DNA from: Parietaria judaica
Taxonomy: Eukaryota; Streptophyta; Magnoliopsida; Rosales; Urticaceae
Direction of reading: 5' to 3'
Length of the DNA stretch: 64,000 nucleotides
Assembly (NCBI GenBank): GCA_954871525.1
Contig: OX940871.1
Location: forward strand, 14,786,532 to 14,850,531
Every line of letters begins with the position of its first letter. Within the stretch, counting starts at the first letter, position 1. The notes below the pieces were generated by a model. That model was not told the origin of the DNA and made no database searches. It saw nothing but the letters and a program-made list of their open reading frames with translations. Of this stretch, positions 48,459 through 60,611 are shown one piece after another. A program made the position numbers and the translations under genes.

Positions 48459-51277
48459 GGCAGTTCTCCCGCCGGGAAAAAAACATGGAGGAAAGAGAGG
48501 CCTGTGATGAAAGTGGCCAACGTTTTCTGGTCACGACGATGAGTACTCATTACGATGGCGTTGCGATACTAATGACAATTTACAACTCGAAAAAAAAAAC
48601 AAAAACGAACTACTTATTAAGGAACTGAAGTTCGCTAATAGGAAAATTTTGAAACCAAAAAAAAGAAAAAAAAAGGAAAAAAGAAAAGAAAAAGAATGAG
48701 TATATTTAGTAAGGGATGTTATGGGAATTTTGAATGCTTTTCATGGGGTGTTTTCTTTTTATTTTTTATTTTATTTTATGTTTTTACTCAACTTTGTGGT
48801 GGCATGGCATTATACTACTATGATTATCCATGTTTGGGGGGTTTTTGATATTTGTGTTCCCCATTGGGCCCCTAAGCTGGCTTTTAGAATCTTCGGGGCC
48901 GCACAGGAGGAAGAAGAAAAAGCATTGATTTCTAGCGAGAAATCATGAAGACGAAAAGCGTTTTCGGAACTGCTCCTAATTGCCGGATGCTGCTGCCGCC
49001 ACCGTTATAGAAACTCCATTAATAGGATGATTATATATTATTGTCATAATTGGATTAATATGCATACATTTGGTCTTGAATGGCTTTGAAGAGGTTACTT
49101 GATAAGTGGTCCCTGAGGGTGGAACACGTCTTTTGAACTTCTCCAGAGAGGTTGGAACTGAATTCATGTCTTCTTTTTTGTGTTGCAAAAAATGAGGACC
49201 TTTTTATGGAAAAGGCTTTTTTTTTTAGAAACTTAATTAACTTTTTTCCAACACTCTTGATGTTTATCCGTTTTCTAGATTTTCCTTGCAATCACTGATT
49301 GATTTTCATTTCATTTTCTCATTAGTTGCTGGTATCAAATGATGCATGCATAGGATTGGTAGTTGTGTTGTGACTTGTTGATATGGGCTTGAAATTTCGC
49401 TATTTCTAGAATACGAAATATATTTTTTTTTTCTTCAAAACTTCGGAATCTGGATCCGGATATTAGAAGACATTTGTGTTTTGAATCCAGTTGAGTTAAC
49501 AGTATCTCGTCACACCTTTCTCATTATAAATTTAATTTTAATCATGAGTTGATGATGGCAGAAATAGGGTTTTGATGGAATTGTGTTTTTGAATCGGTTT
49601 CGCCTTTTTACGGCCTTTTGTAACGGTCGTGTTATCTCATCCTTTTTCTTATTATATTGTACATTTCAATCCTACATTTCGTTCCTAGATTGATATTAAA
49701 GCACGGTTTTTTTGTTCCAATGCTAGAAGGTTGCTCATCTGTATATTGGTATTTTGCTAATTGTAGTATTGTCTGGTTCCATTCTTGCACTAATACAACA
49801 AGGAACAAAGCATATGCATGAGTTGAAGAATTTGCAAAACAAGTCACGAAGAAAATAATATATGATAAGTAAACCAACAGAATTGTAATTTCTAAATGAA
49901 GAAAACAAATTATAATATAATGATGAATCAACATATTACCATGAGACTAACTAAACAAGTTCAAGGGACAGACAGTAGAAATTGAACCTTTTAAAAAAAT
50001 TATATACTAGTCGTTCAATAATAGAACAGAGAGAGAGAGAGAGAGCGTAATTGACACATAGAATATTATTGCCAAAAAAAAAAAAAAAATGAAAACGGTG
50101 CTAATTTTTAGTAATATACGGTCTATTTTTGCCGTAAATATCCCAACAAATTATTTGAGTTCATGGATGATTGTCTAGCTAGATATACATCGTTTAGGAA
50201 AGAACAAAAAGAGTCGCTTTCAAAATCGGATGGTAGATATAGAAGGAAAAAAAAATAAAACCATTATAGAAGTGTTGCAAGACATTTTCACTCCCTGTCA
50301 TTAGTCTGGTAAAATTAGCGGTCAAAGGAAGTACTTAAAGTATAGCCTAGGAGGTTAATAGATGAAAGTTATGAATTATGATAATCTCCATGCTCAGTGA
50401 GTGTCTAAAAATAACATCTGAAACTTTCCCATTTTTATATCGCATGATGAGCTATGAAACGTACCATCTTATTAGGTAGAATAAAATAGTACCAAACAGG
50501 AACAGCCACATTGATTGCGAATAAGGCTTTGAATTGGCAAAACAAAAGTGTCCTTTATTTATGGCAAAAATTACTGAATGAGGAAAGGGTTTTTAGGCCT
50601 CTCAACATCTTCCAAATTAACCCAATATAACTGCAACTCTTGCACTTCATTCGGCCCGTTCTGCTCCAAATGCCCAAAACTCAAGATATTAATTTTACTA
50701 TTACGAGTAATGGGCACAACTACAAATATCCCTCAACTTTTCTCGTTACTCTACTTTACCCAATGAATTTTAGTTTTTTGTTGATAATGCTTTTATGCCA
50801 AAGTAACACATTGTTCCTTAAAAAAAAAGAGTAACACATTGTTCACGACGCGTTAGAAAACGATATCAAATGTTTTGCGCAGCAGTACATTACTGATTTT
50901 AAGGTGTTTTTCTCAATTATATATATATATATTTTTTCTCATAATGGGAAACTTTCATTATAACAATTTAATAATATTGTAATTTAGTATATGAATATGC
51001 TCGGTGTTAAGCGAAGCTGACATATCTATTTTTTTTTATAAAGTATGTGTTGCAAATATATACATTAAAAATATTCGTGATTTTTTTTAGTGCGATTAAG
51101 TTTATAAGTTCAAATATTCAACCACGGGAACTTGTCAAATGGGTGTTCTCAAAACTAAAGTCCGGGCGTTAAAATGTACCCATATGAAAAGTTGAGGGGG
51201 GAAGTATTGCAAATTATTCAAATTCAATTCAACCCTACAGTATACACCTAGACCTAGTTGAACTGCCTTGAAACATG
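48459..51277. other. LARP 3' region and AT-rich intergenic DNA
   Basis: A-rich tracts at 48580-48700 are probably 3' UTR. A (GA)n run is at 50029-50046. No further gene supported up to the retrotransposon border. Confidence 0.6.
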
Positions 51278-51282
51278 TGTGG

Positions 51283-51972
51283 TGTAGAGGGGGATTTTTA
51301 CCGCCGTGCAGTCACAAAGATAATCGAAATAATTAAATAATTATGGACAATACGAATATCTCTGATTTATTATGATTCCGAGAGGATCCGGTTTCTTCCG
51401 TTTGATAGCTTGGACAATCGAAGATTACACACTCTAACCTTTGGGAAATCGAGAATACTATGAATAAGCGAACTCGAAGACTCAAGGATTTATTCTCTCA
51501 AACTCACGACAATAATGGATATTGAATACTCCTTCCCTTTATGCTAAGTTTACATTCGTATTTATAGGTTCGGAGGTCTTCTAGAATATTCCTCAAATCT
51601 TGCTAGGGTTTCCTTCTGAATCGCTATGATCGTAGTTGACCTTCCTTATATTTCGTTGGATATCCCACGAAATCTTTAACCGAATAAGCCAATCTTCGCT
51701 TCTTTCTCGCGATCTCGAATGAGTTCCTCTTTTAACGCGATTAGGCTTTCCCGAAGAGCTTTTCCTCGATGAACTTCCCTTTTCGCGACGAGATGTTGGG
51801 CCGGCTTTATCGGATGCTGACTTCTCGTGGGCTTCGCTTGCTGGGCCTTAATTTCTTTATTCTTTCATGGGCTTGGGTTCTTCAAGCAATCCTCCTCTCG
51901 CTTTATGTCGTTTATTCCACAAACGACAAAGGGTGGTGTTAAGAAGAGATTTGACCAAATCTGACCTTAACA
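51283..51972 (-). repeat. 3' LTR of the second Tat element
   Basis: 690 bases. On the minus strand it begins TGTTAAGGTCAGATTTGG, like the first element's LTR (TGTTAAGGTCGGATTCGG), and ends cccctctaca. It has a TATA box at 51559-51566. A polypurine-type ggggactaac lies just inside (51973-51982). The flanking pentamer outside is tgtgg (51278-51282); its partner should lie beyond the window. Confidence 0.88.
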
Positions 51973-51982
51973 GTTAGTCCCC

Positions 51983-52389
51983 TATTTTATCGAGTGTGAA
52001 ACAGTTGATAAAATAAACCAAAATTACTCCTCGACAAGGTTTATATCCGATGAGGTTTTTCCCCGATGAAGTTATGCCTTCGAAGAGGACAATCCTCGAA
52101 GAGGTTTTTCCCTCGATGAGGGTTGTGTCCTTCGAGGACTCTTCCACTTCTTGCATGCTCACTGATGGCCTCGAGTTCCTACGTAGTGCTGACTGGGCGC
52201 GATTCTCCAGGCTGTCAGATCTTGGAAATCATCGTCAATCATTTCGCATTAAATGCGGGGTTTTCTCGCACTCGAGTGCCTTCGGGCTTTGCAACGACTC
52301 TTTTGATCTTCACCGTTGGATGATTTCTCCCGCTTCGATCCTGGGCCATTGGATCCAAATGTGCCTCTTCAAATTCGCAAGATTTCCTC
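51983..52389 (+). promoter_or_regulatory. Upstream region of the antisense gene, second Tat element
   Basis: Shares with the first element the block GCATTAAATGCGGGG ... GCACTCGAGT (52246-52279), about 260 bases before the start codon. Several ctcga(t/a)gagg-like words recur at 52030-52130. Confidence 0.55.
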
Positions 52390-52396
52390 TATAAAT
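52390..52396 (+). promoter_or_regulatory. TATA box of the antisense gene, second Tat element
   Basis: TATAAAT in a cctctataaattc context, about 150 bases before the ATG at 52540 and downstream of the conserved block. Confidence 0.65.
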
Positions 52397-52539
52397 TCAA
52401 ACCTTGCCTTCGACTCAAACACTTTGTTTCAGACTTTCTCTCTAAACTCTCTCTGCAATTTTCTTTCTCGATTCTCTTCTTTTCAAGAAAAATCTTCAAA
52501 CTTTCTTTCCGTTCACCCTCTTCTTTTCTGGTCAAGAAA

Positions 52540-55500
52540 ATGTCGAATCCGGAAAAGGTTTTCAAGACTCGATCGCCGAAGTCTATAATGATAGAGAAAC
52601 ATCTCGAGGATTTGAGGAAACACTACGTGGACTCCAGTCCCTGTTACCTGCGTCTCCCTCAGTCCGGCGAGCTTGGCGACGAGCCCCCGGAAGGGTACAT
52701 CACTCTTTACGAACACTTCTTCCGGTCGGTGGAACTGCACCTTCCACTGCCTCATCTCATCGTGTGCTTCCTCCATGCGTACAAGATGCCGATCAGTCAG
52801 GTCAGCCCTAATTCGCTTCGCCTTCTCGTCTGCACCATGGCCATCGCTCTTGAGCAGAAAGTGGCCCTGACCTTGGAGGATTTGATGCGGCTTTTCAAAT
52901 GGTCGAAGAACCCGAAGAATCTGGGCCGGTTCTTCCTCTCCTCCGCCGCGTGTGTCCACGTCATCACCCACACGCCGAACAACGAGTCCGGGTGGGAGAA
53001 TAGGTATTTCTTCGCGCATCTCGATCGTCACACCCTTGGGCCGCATTGGGAGGCGCTTCCCACCAAGTGGGTCGACGAGAAAGAAGTGCCGAGGTTCAGG
53101 CCCATCGCGAATAAAGAGGACGACGAGCGCTTCGCTGGGGTCGTTCGGGCTCTGCTGAAAAATCCTCGTCGGAATTGGACGACGGACTTCTTCGGGACCC
53201 GCGTTCAAGAGTCGGGACTCTATCAACTCTGCCACATCGTGGGTAAACCACCGGCATCTTTGTGGCCGGTTGGGTTCCGCCTCGAAGAGGTCAAAGATGT
53301 GGACCCTTCGTCCCCCGCTGTTCGGCAATCTCCTAAGCCGAAGAAGAGAACTCAAAAGTCCACCCGTTGATCATCGGAGCCACGGCAATGTCAAGGCCAA
53401 GATCCAGGACAAGGCCAAGATCCAGGACAAGGAGGTGGATCCTCCGATTCTCGTCGGGATCTATCAAAAACTGGCTTCTTGGGCATCGGCCCTCGGACTG
53501 GTGCTGACCGGTTTGTTTCAAGCGATAAAACTCTTCCTCCGAAGAGCAGTTCGAAGAAGCAAACAAAACATAAGCACGACGCTGGTGCTTCTCGCTCTTC
53601 GGGGGTATCGACTTCCTCGGGGACGACTCGCTCTCGGGACGCGCCTCGTCCCTCGGAGAGCCGTCGCGAACCCGAGACTCATACTTCTTCGCGGGCACCT
53701 CCTCGCGAGAAAGTCGTCTTGAAGAGGAAAATTGCCGAAGAGGTACGCGACGCTCCTCCTCCGAAGAAGAACAAGACTTCCGAGTCATCTAAGGAGATCG
53801 ATGCGACTCCTCCGGCTTCGGAGACTGTCACCGTCGCTTCTCGCGAGGGGACCGTTCTCGCCGGGGCGACCGCGTCGATCGTTCTTGCTTCGACTCCTCC
53901 GACCGAGGCCGGAAAAACCGTCGATGGGGCTCATGGGACCCCCCGTCCTTCTCCCACTTCTCGGGAGCGTTTCCGCTTTGATGATGACTTCATCGATTTG
54001 GTGTCGTCGCTGGACCTCTCGGCCTCCGAGGAAACATCTAGTTTTCCCTCTGCACTTTTCGCAATGTTCCCAAATTTCGTGTGTCTAATGGGTATGTATA
54101 TGTATATTTTCTTCGTAATTTCAGACTCCGGCTCGCGCCGACGCGCCTCCTTGCTTGGAGGTTTCTTCCTTAGCACCTCCCGCACCTGCCGCGGAATGAC
54201 TTTCAGTCGCCGTTCCTACGGGTGACGAGGAGGGTTTGTTACCCGAAGAGGCACTTGATGCTGCCGACGCGCTCCTCGTCTTGGAGCCCGTCGGACGGCC
54301 CGGTGCTTCGGAGGGGGCTTCTCTACCTTCTGAAGAGGTTTTGATCGAGGGCCACCCCGAGGGAGAGGATGGCCTTCTTGCGGACGTCATTCCTCCCGAT
54401 GTTTCTACTCTTCCCGAAGTGCCTCGTCCGGAGGGCTCTTCGGAGCCGAACGACGATGCCGGTGCTTCCGGGGTTAACGCCTCTTCGTCCGACGATGTCG
54501 GGATTTCTCTTTCTCCGCTGCCGAAGTTTCTTCCCAACTCCGGACCAGGAGGTTTTTCTCTTCCTCCTTGGGAGCGATTTCCGGCAGCTCCTACTTCGGA
54601 GTCTCCGCCGGAAGAGTGGAAAGCATACTCGCTTCGGGTCCTTCGGGACCTGTTCTGGCCCGAACCTTCTCGGACTAACGGCTTGTCTCTGAGCGATGTC
54701 AGAGGTTATGGCCGGGCTGCCGCTACGCTTTTCCAGGCCCTCGCCCGCTTCAACACCGTTATTCTCGAAGAGAACATGAGCAGGGGCGAGAGCGCTCAGG
54801 AGATGAGCGACCTTCGAGCTAAGCTTGCCGACACCGAATCGCACCTCGGGGTTTCCGTCCTTGGGGAGCGAAAATATCGGGAAGCAGCCGAGCGGGCTTC
54901 CAATGAACTGGAGGTCGCGAGGGCCAAATTGGCGAAAGAGGTTTCGCTTCGCCAAACTCAGGAAAAAGAGCTCGCCGAGTGCCAGGCTAAAGCCGAAGCG
55001 GAGGTTGCGGCGCTGAAGGCCGAGTTGGATGGGGAGCGTAGGCGTCACTCCATGATAGTGGAAAGCTACGAGAAGCATCTCGAGGCGAAGAAGTGGCGGC
55101 TGGCCAAAATCAGCGAGGCGGTGGGCGTACCTGTCGAGCAGGAGAGCCGGCTCGCTTCTCGAGTGGCCTCGTGCCTGAAACGCCTCGGAAAGGAACTCGA
55201 GGTATCGCAGACAGAGGCGAAGTCTGAGCGCGAAGCGCGCCTACACCTCTTCGACCGGGCTCAAGACAAAGCGCAGCGCGCCTTGACGAGGTATAAGGCT
55301 CTTGTGGAGTCTATCAATTTTCATCGCCGCTCCGCCGCGTATGGGGCCAACGCTCGCCTTCTTGAGAAAGTTCCTCCTACGGCGACCATTGGGAGTCTTC
55401 TGCCACGTCTTCCGAAGTATAAGACTTTGTTTGAGGAGAACGAGGCTAAGGCCCGCGAGCTGGATGACAGATCTCTCATCGATCCTAAATCTCCTCCGCT

Positions 55501-56196
55501 TACCCCTGGTGCTCCTTCTTCTGCTGGTATCGATTGGGCGACCCGCTTTGGAGGTGGGGATGCCTCTTCGGCCTCCGATGGCCTTGATGAGTATGGTACC
55601 AACGACGGGGTCGTCACTTCCACCAACGGAGCGGTTGCCACCGAAGCGGTCGCCTCTACTGTCGAAGCGGTTACCAACGAAGCGGTAGGGGGGGAGGAAG
55701 TTTCTTAGGCCTTTTCTTATAGCTTTCCTATGTACATTTATTTACACTGTCCTTTCTTTGTAACTCCTTCGACGGATTTTATTAATGAAAAAAACTTTCT
55801 TTATCTTTAAATTGTTTCTGTGCTTGTTGCTTCTCTTGTGTTCCTGTCATTACTTCCTGGCTAAACTTCTTTCCTCAGGGTGACGAATTTTTCTATACCT
55901 CGGAACCGCTGTTTTACTACGAGGATGTGCTAGCTTCTTTCCTTGCGATTGACGAAGAACATCCCGCCATACTCGAGGAGTTTGTCCAAGATATAATAAG
56001 GCGTGCGGCTGCCTCTCTTTCCGGAGTCACGGACGACGAGACTCCCTTTAGTCCTTCTTCGGCCTACGTGATCGAATTTATGATGCTGAGGCCTGTAAAT
56101 TATGCCACCGTAGAAGATCTTCTTCGGGACGTCCTCTCCGAGAATGGGGAGTTCGTCATAGAACAAATTGCCGATAGGGTTGTTCGGGAGGATTGA
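52540..56196 (+). CDS. Antisense cargo gene of the second Tat element (PF04195-like domain plus coiled coil)
   Basis: First segment 52540-53370: about 276 residues, PF04195-like (e.g. YEHFFRSVELHLPLPHLIV, QVSPNSLRLLVC, FKWSKNPKNLGRF), ending in a TGA. The same frame reopens at once (53371 to about 54090) with a basic S/P-rich region. An acceptor-like tttcag at 54119-54124 marks a frame change, with an unresolved intron or indel and a TGA near 54198. Then 54236-55684 encodes an acidic region, a coiled coil (about 54780-55300) and DEYGTND. A phase-0 intron at 55685-55878 (GTAGGG...CTCAG) leads to the last exon 55879-56196 (DVLASFLAIDEEHP ... IADRVVRED). The intron position and phase match the first element. 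In-frame stops suggest decay or undetected introns. No function is known. Confidence 0.75.
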
Positions 56197-56258
56197 CCTT
56201 CCCCTGCTGTATCTGGATAGATTTGTATAAAGTATTGTATTTGTAACGAAGTTTTATC

Positions 56259-56264
56259 AATAAA
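56259..56264 (+). terminator. Poly(A) signal of the antisense gene, second Tat element
   Basis: AATAAA about 63 bases after the stop codon. The matching signal in the left fragment is at 364-369. Confidence 0.65.
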
Positions 56265-56330
56265 ATCTATGACTTTCGTACGCTATCGATGAAGTATGGG
56301 AGTATGTGTACTCCGCTTTTTTTTTTTTGG

Positions 56331-56825
56331 CGATGAGCTTGTCGGTGTGCACCGGGCTCTGTCGCGACGAAGTGCTTGGCACTGATTTGTCGGCGATGAG
56401 CTTGTCGGTATGCACCGGGCTCTGTCGCGATGTATCGATCGGAATTTGCGCCGGAGCGGCTTTGTATTTTCTTTGATTTACCGGCGATGAGCTTGTCGGT
56501 ATGCACCGGGCTCTGTCGTGATGAAGTGCTTGGCACTGATTTGTCGGCGATGAGCTTGTCGGTATGCACCGGGCTCTGTCGCGATGTATCGATCGGAATT
56601 TGCGCCGGAGCGGCTTTGTATTTTCTTTGATTTATCGGCGATGAGCTTGTCGGTATGCACCGGGCTCTGTCGTGATGAAGTGCTTGGCACTGATTTGCTG
56701 GCGATGAGCTTGTCGGTATGCACCGGGCTCTGTCGCGATGAAGTGCTTGGCACTGATTTGCTGGCGATGAGCTTGTCGGTATGCACCGGGCTCTGTCGCG
56801 ATGAAGTGCTTGGCACTGATCTCTT
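56331..56825. repeat. Minisatellite with two alternating unit types (about 63 and 90 bp)
   Basis: The core cgatgagcttgtcggtatgc recurs seven times at about 56331, 56394, 56485, 56548, 56638, 56701 and 56764. Spacing alternates 63, 90, 63, 90, 63, 63. The longer unit contains an extra cgatcggaatttgcgccgg block. It lies between the antisense gene and pol, the same place as the unrelated 43-bp array of the first element. Confidence 0.93.
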
Positions 56826-57096
56826 TTTGTGATACGTGTTTATTTGAATCAGCGATAGAATATTGTCTTAAGAGACGAGCATCGTTAAACCCTTCGAGTC
56901 CCCCAATGGGTGCGGCTCGCGAGGAAAGAGTACTCCATGTTGTATTGAATAAAGCCGGAGCCAATCGTGCGGATCCCGAACAAGTAGGGTCGGGAGTCCC
57001 CTGTTAAATAAACTTAAAATAAAATAGAAAGACTTAAGAAAAATAGAAAAGAAATCTTAACTAAAAACCGAAATCGTAAGGCGCCGATGACGTTCT

Positions 57097-60000
57097 TTAT
57101 TGGTAGAATTTCTTCAAGTGCTTGACATTCCACCTTCTTATGACCTTGACTCCATCGGTGTTCTTGAGTTCGTATACCCCTGGCTTGACGATGTGGGTCA
57201 CTGTATAAGGGCCTTCCCAGCTTTCACCTAGCTTTCCCGCGTTAAGCTCGGCTGTGTTCTGGAACACCCTTCTGAGGACCAGTTCTCCGACTCGGAACCT
57301 TCTCGGTCGCACCTTTTTATTGTAGAAACGGGCGATGGTGTTCTGGTAATTTGCTGTGTGAATTCTGGCTCGCTCCCGCTTTTCGTCGATGTGGTCAAGC
57401 TGATGAAGCAGGTCCTGGCTGTTGTCTTCTTCGTGGTTTGGTGCCCAGGATCGCCGGAAACTGGGGACTCCTACTTCCGCCGGGATCACCACTTCCACCC
57501 CAAATGCTAGAGCAAAAGGAGTTTCTCCGGTGGCTGAGTGTGGCGTTGTCCGATAAGCCCAAAGTACTCCAGGGAGTTCATCTGCCCATAACCCTTTCTT
57601 CTTGTCGAGCCGCTTCTTGAGGTTGTCGGTGATCGTTCGATTGATTGCTTCGGCGTTCCCGTTCCCCTGGGGATATCTTGGCGTTGAAGTGTTCAGCTTT
57701 ATCTTCCATCGTGCGCAGAAATCTCTGAACTTCTTCGAGATGAATTGTGACCCGTTGTCTGCGATTATCTCCCTGGGGAGTCCGTAGCGAGTGATTACGT
57801 TCTTCCAAACGTAACTCTCGACATCGGAATCCTTGATATTGGCGTAGGCTTCGGCTTCGGTCCATTTGGTGAAGAAGTCCGTGACCACCAGCATGAACCT
57901 CTTCTGTCTTGCTCCGATTGGCATAGGACCGACGATGTCCATGGACCACTTCATGAAGGGGTAGGGCACCGATACTACCGATAGCTCTTCGGCCGGGCAG
58001 TTGATTGCTGGGCGTGTCGCTGGCATTTCTCGCACTTCCTGGCGTGGTTGGTGCAATCCGCTCGCATTGTTTCCCAGAAGAAACCTTGTAGCTTGGCTTT
58101 CCTCAATAGGTTGCGTCCGCCTGAGTGGTTACCGCACTCTCCGCTGTGGATTTCTTCCATGACGTAGTTCGCCTCTTCTTTGCCTAGACAGCGTAGGTAG
58201 GGGCCTACGAGGCTTTTGAAGTAAAGCCTTCGGTCTATGATCGTGTATCGAGAGCTCTTAGTTTTTATTTTCCGCGCCTCTTGTCGATCTTCGGGTAACT
58301 TTCCTTCGACCAAATATGCTCGGATGGGGGTCCGCCAATCTTCGTCTCCGGTCTCTTCTATTATTCCTGGTTCTTCGTCCTTGCTCTCTTCTTCTTCTAT
58401 GAGCTGAGTTTCTTCGTTGTTTTCCTTCGGGACGTCGTCGCTGTCACGAGTGTTGTCCTCCTCGTTGGTTTGTCCTTCTTCGCTTACTTTTAGCTTCTTC
58501 TTATCGGGCCCTTCGCTTCTCTTGATGCTAGGCGTCTGTAGTGTCTCCACCGTGATCGATCGGAGCTCTCCTACTTGGGTGGTCGACCCCAGACTCGCTA
58601 GGGCGTCTGCGTGGTTGTTGTCTCCTCTGGACACCTGTGTCAGTGTGAAGAAGTCGAACTTCTTCTCGAGAGACCTGACGACCCCAGCGTAGGCCTCCAT
58701 CCTTTCGTCGTTCGTTTCGTATTCTCCACTGACTTGCTTTACGACTAGCTGAGAATCCGAAAAGGCATTCAAGCTCTTTACTCCGATGGCCGTGGCTGAT
58801 TGCATCCCGACGATGAGCGCCTCATACTCCGCTTCGTTGTTAGTGGAGCGATAGGCAAGGCGGCAGGCCTTCTCGATCACTTCTCCCATTGGAGAGATGA
58901 GCCGGATCCCGATTCCTGATCCCATCGAAGTCGCCGATCCGTCGACGCAGAGTTTCCAAGTACCCGCCTCATCGCTCAGCTCTACGGGCTCCCTGGGCAG
59001 CTCGATGAGGAAATCGGCTAGTACTTGCGACTTCAAGCTTGTCCGCAATTGATATTCGATGTCGTACGCTCCTAGCTTTATGTTCCACTTCGTGATTCTG
59101 CCGGATTGATTCGGGCTTTGAATGGTGGAGCGAATCGGCCTGTCCGTCATAACGATGATCGTGTGGGCTTGGAAGTGGAAACGTAGTCTCTCCGATGCGT
59201 CGTATACGGCTAATGCTAGCTTCTCGATGGTGGGATACCTCGTTTCGGCGTCGAGGAGCTTTCTGCTGATATACGAGACTGGCTTTTGCTCCCCTTTCTC
59301 CTCTCGAACTAGCAGCTGGCTTATTGCTTGATCGGACACGGCGATGTATAGGTAGAGCGGCTCTCCGGGTTCTGGCTTCGTCATAACGGGCGGCGACGAT
59401 AGATAGGTCTTTAGTGTTTGGAAAGCTTCTTCGCACTTGTCGGTCCATTCGAACTTCTTGTTTTTCCTCAACAGCTCGTAGAATAGAAGAGTTCGGTCTG
59501 CTTGTCGTGAAATGAACCGCCTTAGCGCGTTGATCCTTCCTGTCAGCTTCTGAACCTCTCGCCGGTTTCTTGGCGATGGCATGCTCTGAATGGCTTTGAC
59601 CTGTTCGGGGTTAGCTTCGATTCCTCGTCGGGTGACCATCTGACCTAAGAATTTCCCGGATGAGACGCCGAAGGTGCACTTAGTGGGGTTCAGCTTCATC
59701 TGGTGTTTGTTGAGGACGCCGAAGCATTCCTCCAAGTGCTCCACGTGCATTGCCGCTTTTAGAGATTTGACGACCATGTCGTCGATGTATACCTCCATGC
59801 TCTTCCCGATCTGTTCGTGGAACATCTTCGTCATTAGCCTCTGGTAGGTCGCCCCAGCATTTTTCAGACCGAAGGGCATAACCTTATAGCAGTAGGTTCC
59901 TCTTTCGCTGATGAAGGCTGTCTTCTCTTCGTCGTCTGGATGCATTCGGATCTGGTGGTAGCCTGAGTAGGCATCCATGAAGCTTAAGAGCTCGTAACCG

Positions 60001-60608
60001 TAAGTGGCTTCGACAAGGCGATCGATGTTCGGCATCGGGAAGCTGTCCTTCGGGCACGCTTTGTTGAGATCCGTGAAGTCGACGCATACCCTCCATTTGC
60101 CGTTCTTCTTTTTCACCACGACGGTGTTGGCTAACCACTGGGGGTATTTTACCTCCCTGATGGTCCCCATAGCGAGCAGCTTGTCTACTTCGTCGTTGAT
60201 GATCTTGTTCCGGTCGGAGGCCATCTTTCTTCGCTTCTGTATGACGGGCTTGTGCCCGGGGTCCGTGTTGAGCCGGTGGGTGACCATCGTCGGATCGATC
60301 CCGGGCATGTCTTCGTGAGACCATGCGAAGCTTCTTCGGTTCTTCTTCAGGAATTCGACCAGCTGAGCTTTGATATCTGGCTCGAGTCCTGCGCCTATAC
60401 CGACGGTTCGGGTTGGATCAGAGTCATCGATGCAAACCTGTTCTACCTCTTCGAGCTGCGGGCCTCCTAGTCTTTCTTCGGCTATTTGGTCGTCCACGTC
60501 TTCCGCGTTGAGGATCTTGGGGGTGCCCGGGGGTCCTCCTTTTCCCTTTTTCCTGCGTCGCTTCCTCCTGATCGTCGATGGTGGAGGCGGAGCAGACGCG
60601 GCTAGTTG
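57097..60608 (-). pseudogene. Pol of the second Tat element (RT, two RNase H, integrase), one frameshift
   Basis: Same frame as gag-protease after the UAG at 60611-60609. In order: a basic linker (KRRRKKGKGG), reverse transcriptase (CVDFTDLNKACPKDSFP, YIDDMVVKS), classical RNase H (SDQAISQLLV, VSYISRKLLD), a second RNase H with an intact VDGSA, NNEAEYEAL, SDSQLVVKQ and NNHADALA, an acidic linker, the HHCC zinc region and the integrase core (MDIVGPM, ADNGSQF, GNGNAEA). It ends VKHLKKFYQ with no chromodomain. The frame is lost once, near 58013, just after CEKCQRHA, by a one-base deletion; downstream it continues from 58056 to 57097. It is better preserved than the first element's pol. Confidence 0.91.
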
Positions 60609-60611
60609 CTA
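60603..60611 (-). promoter_or_regulatory. Stop-codon readthrough context UAG-CAA-CUA
   Basis: On the minus strand the gag-protease frame reads ...CAA TAG CAA CTA GCC, and the frame remains open into pol. It fits CAR-YYA, as does the first element (UAG-CAA-UUA). Confidence 0.75.

Noticed and set aside
54092..54124. GTATGT...TTTCAG as a complete intron in the second antisense gene
   Set aside because: Only 33 bases, too short for a plant intron. The acceptor may be real with a donor further upstream, but I could not fix it.
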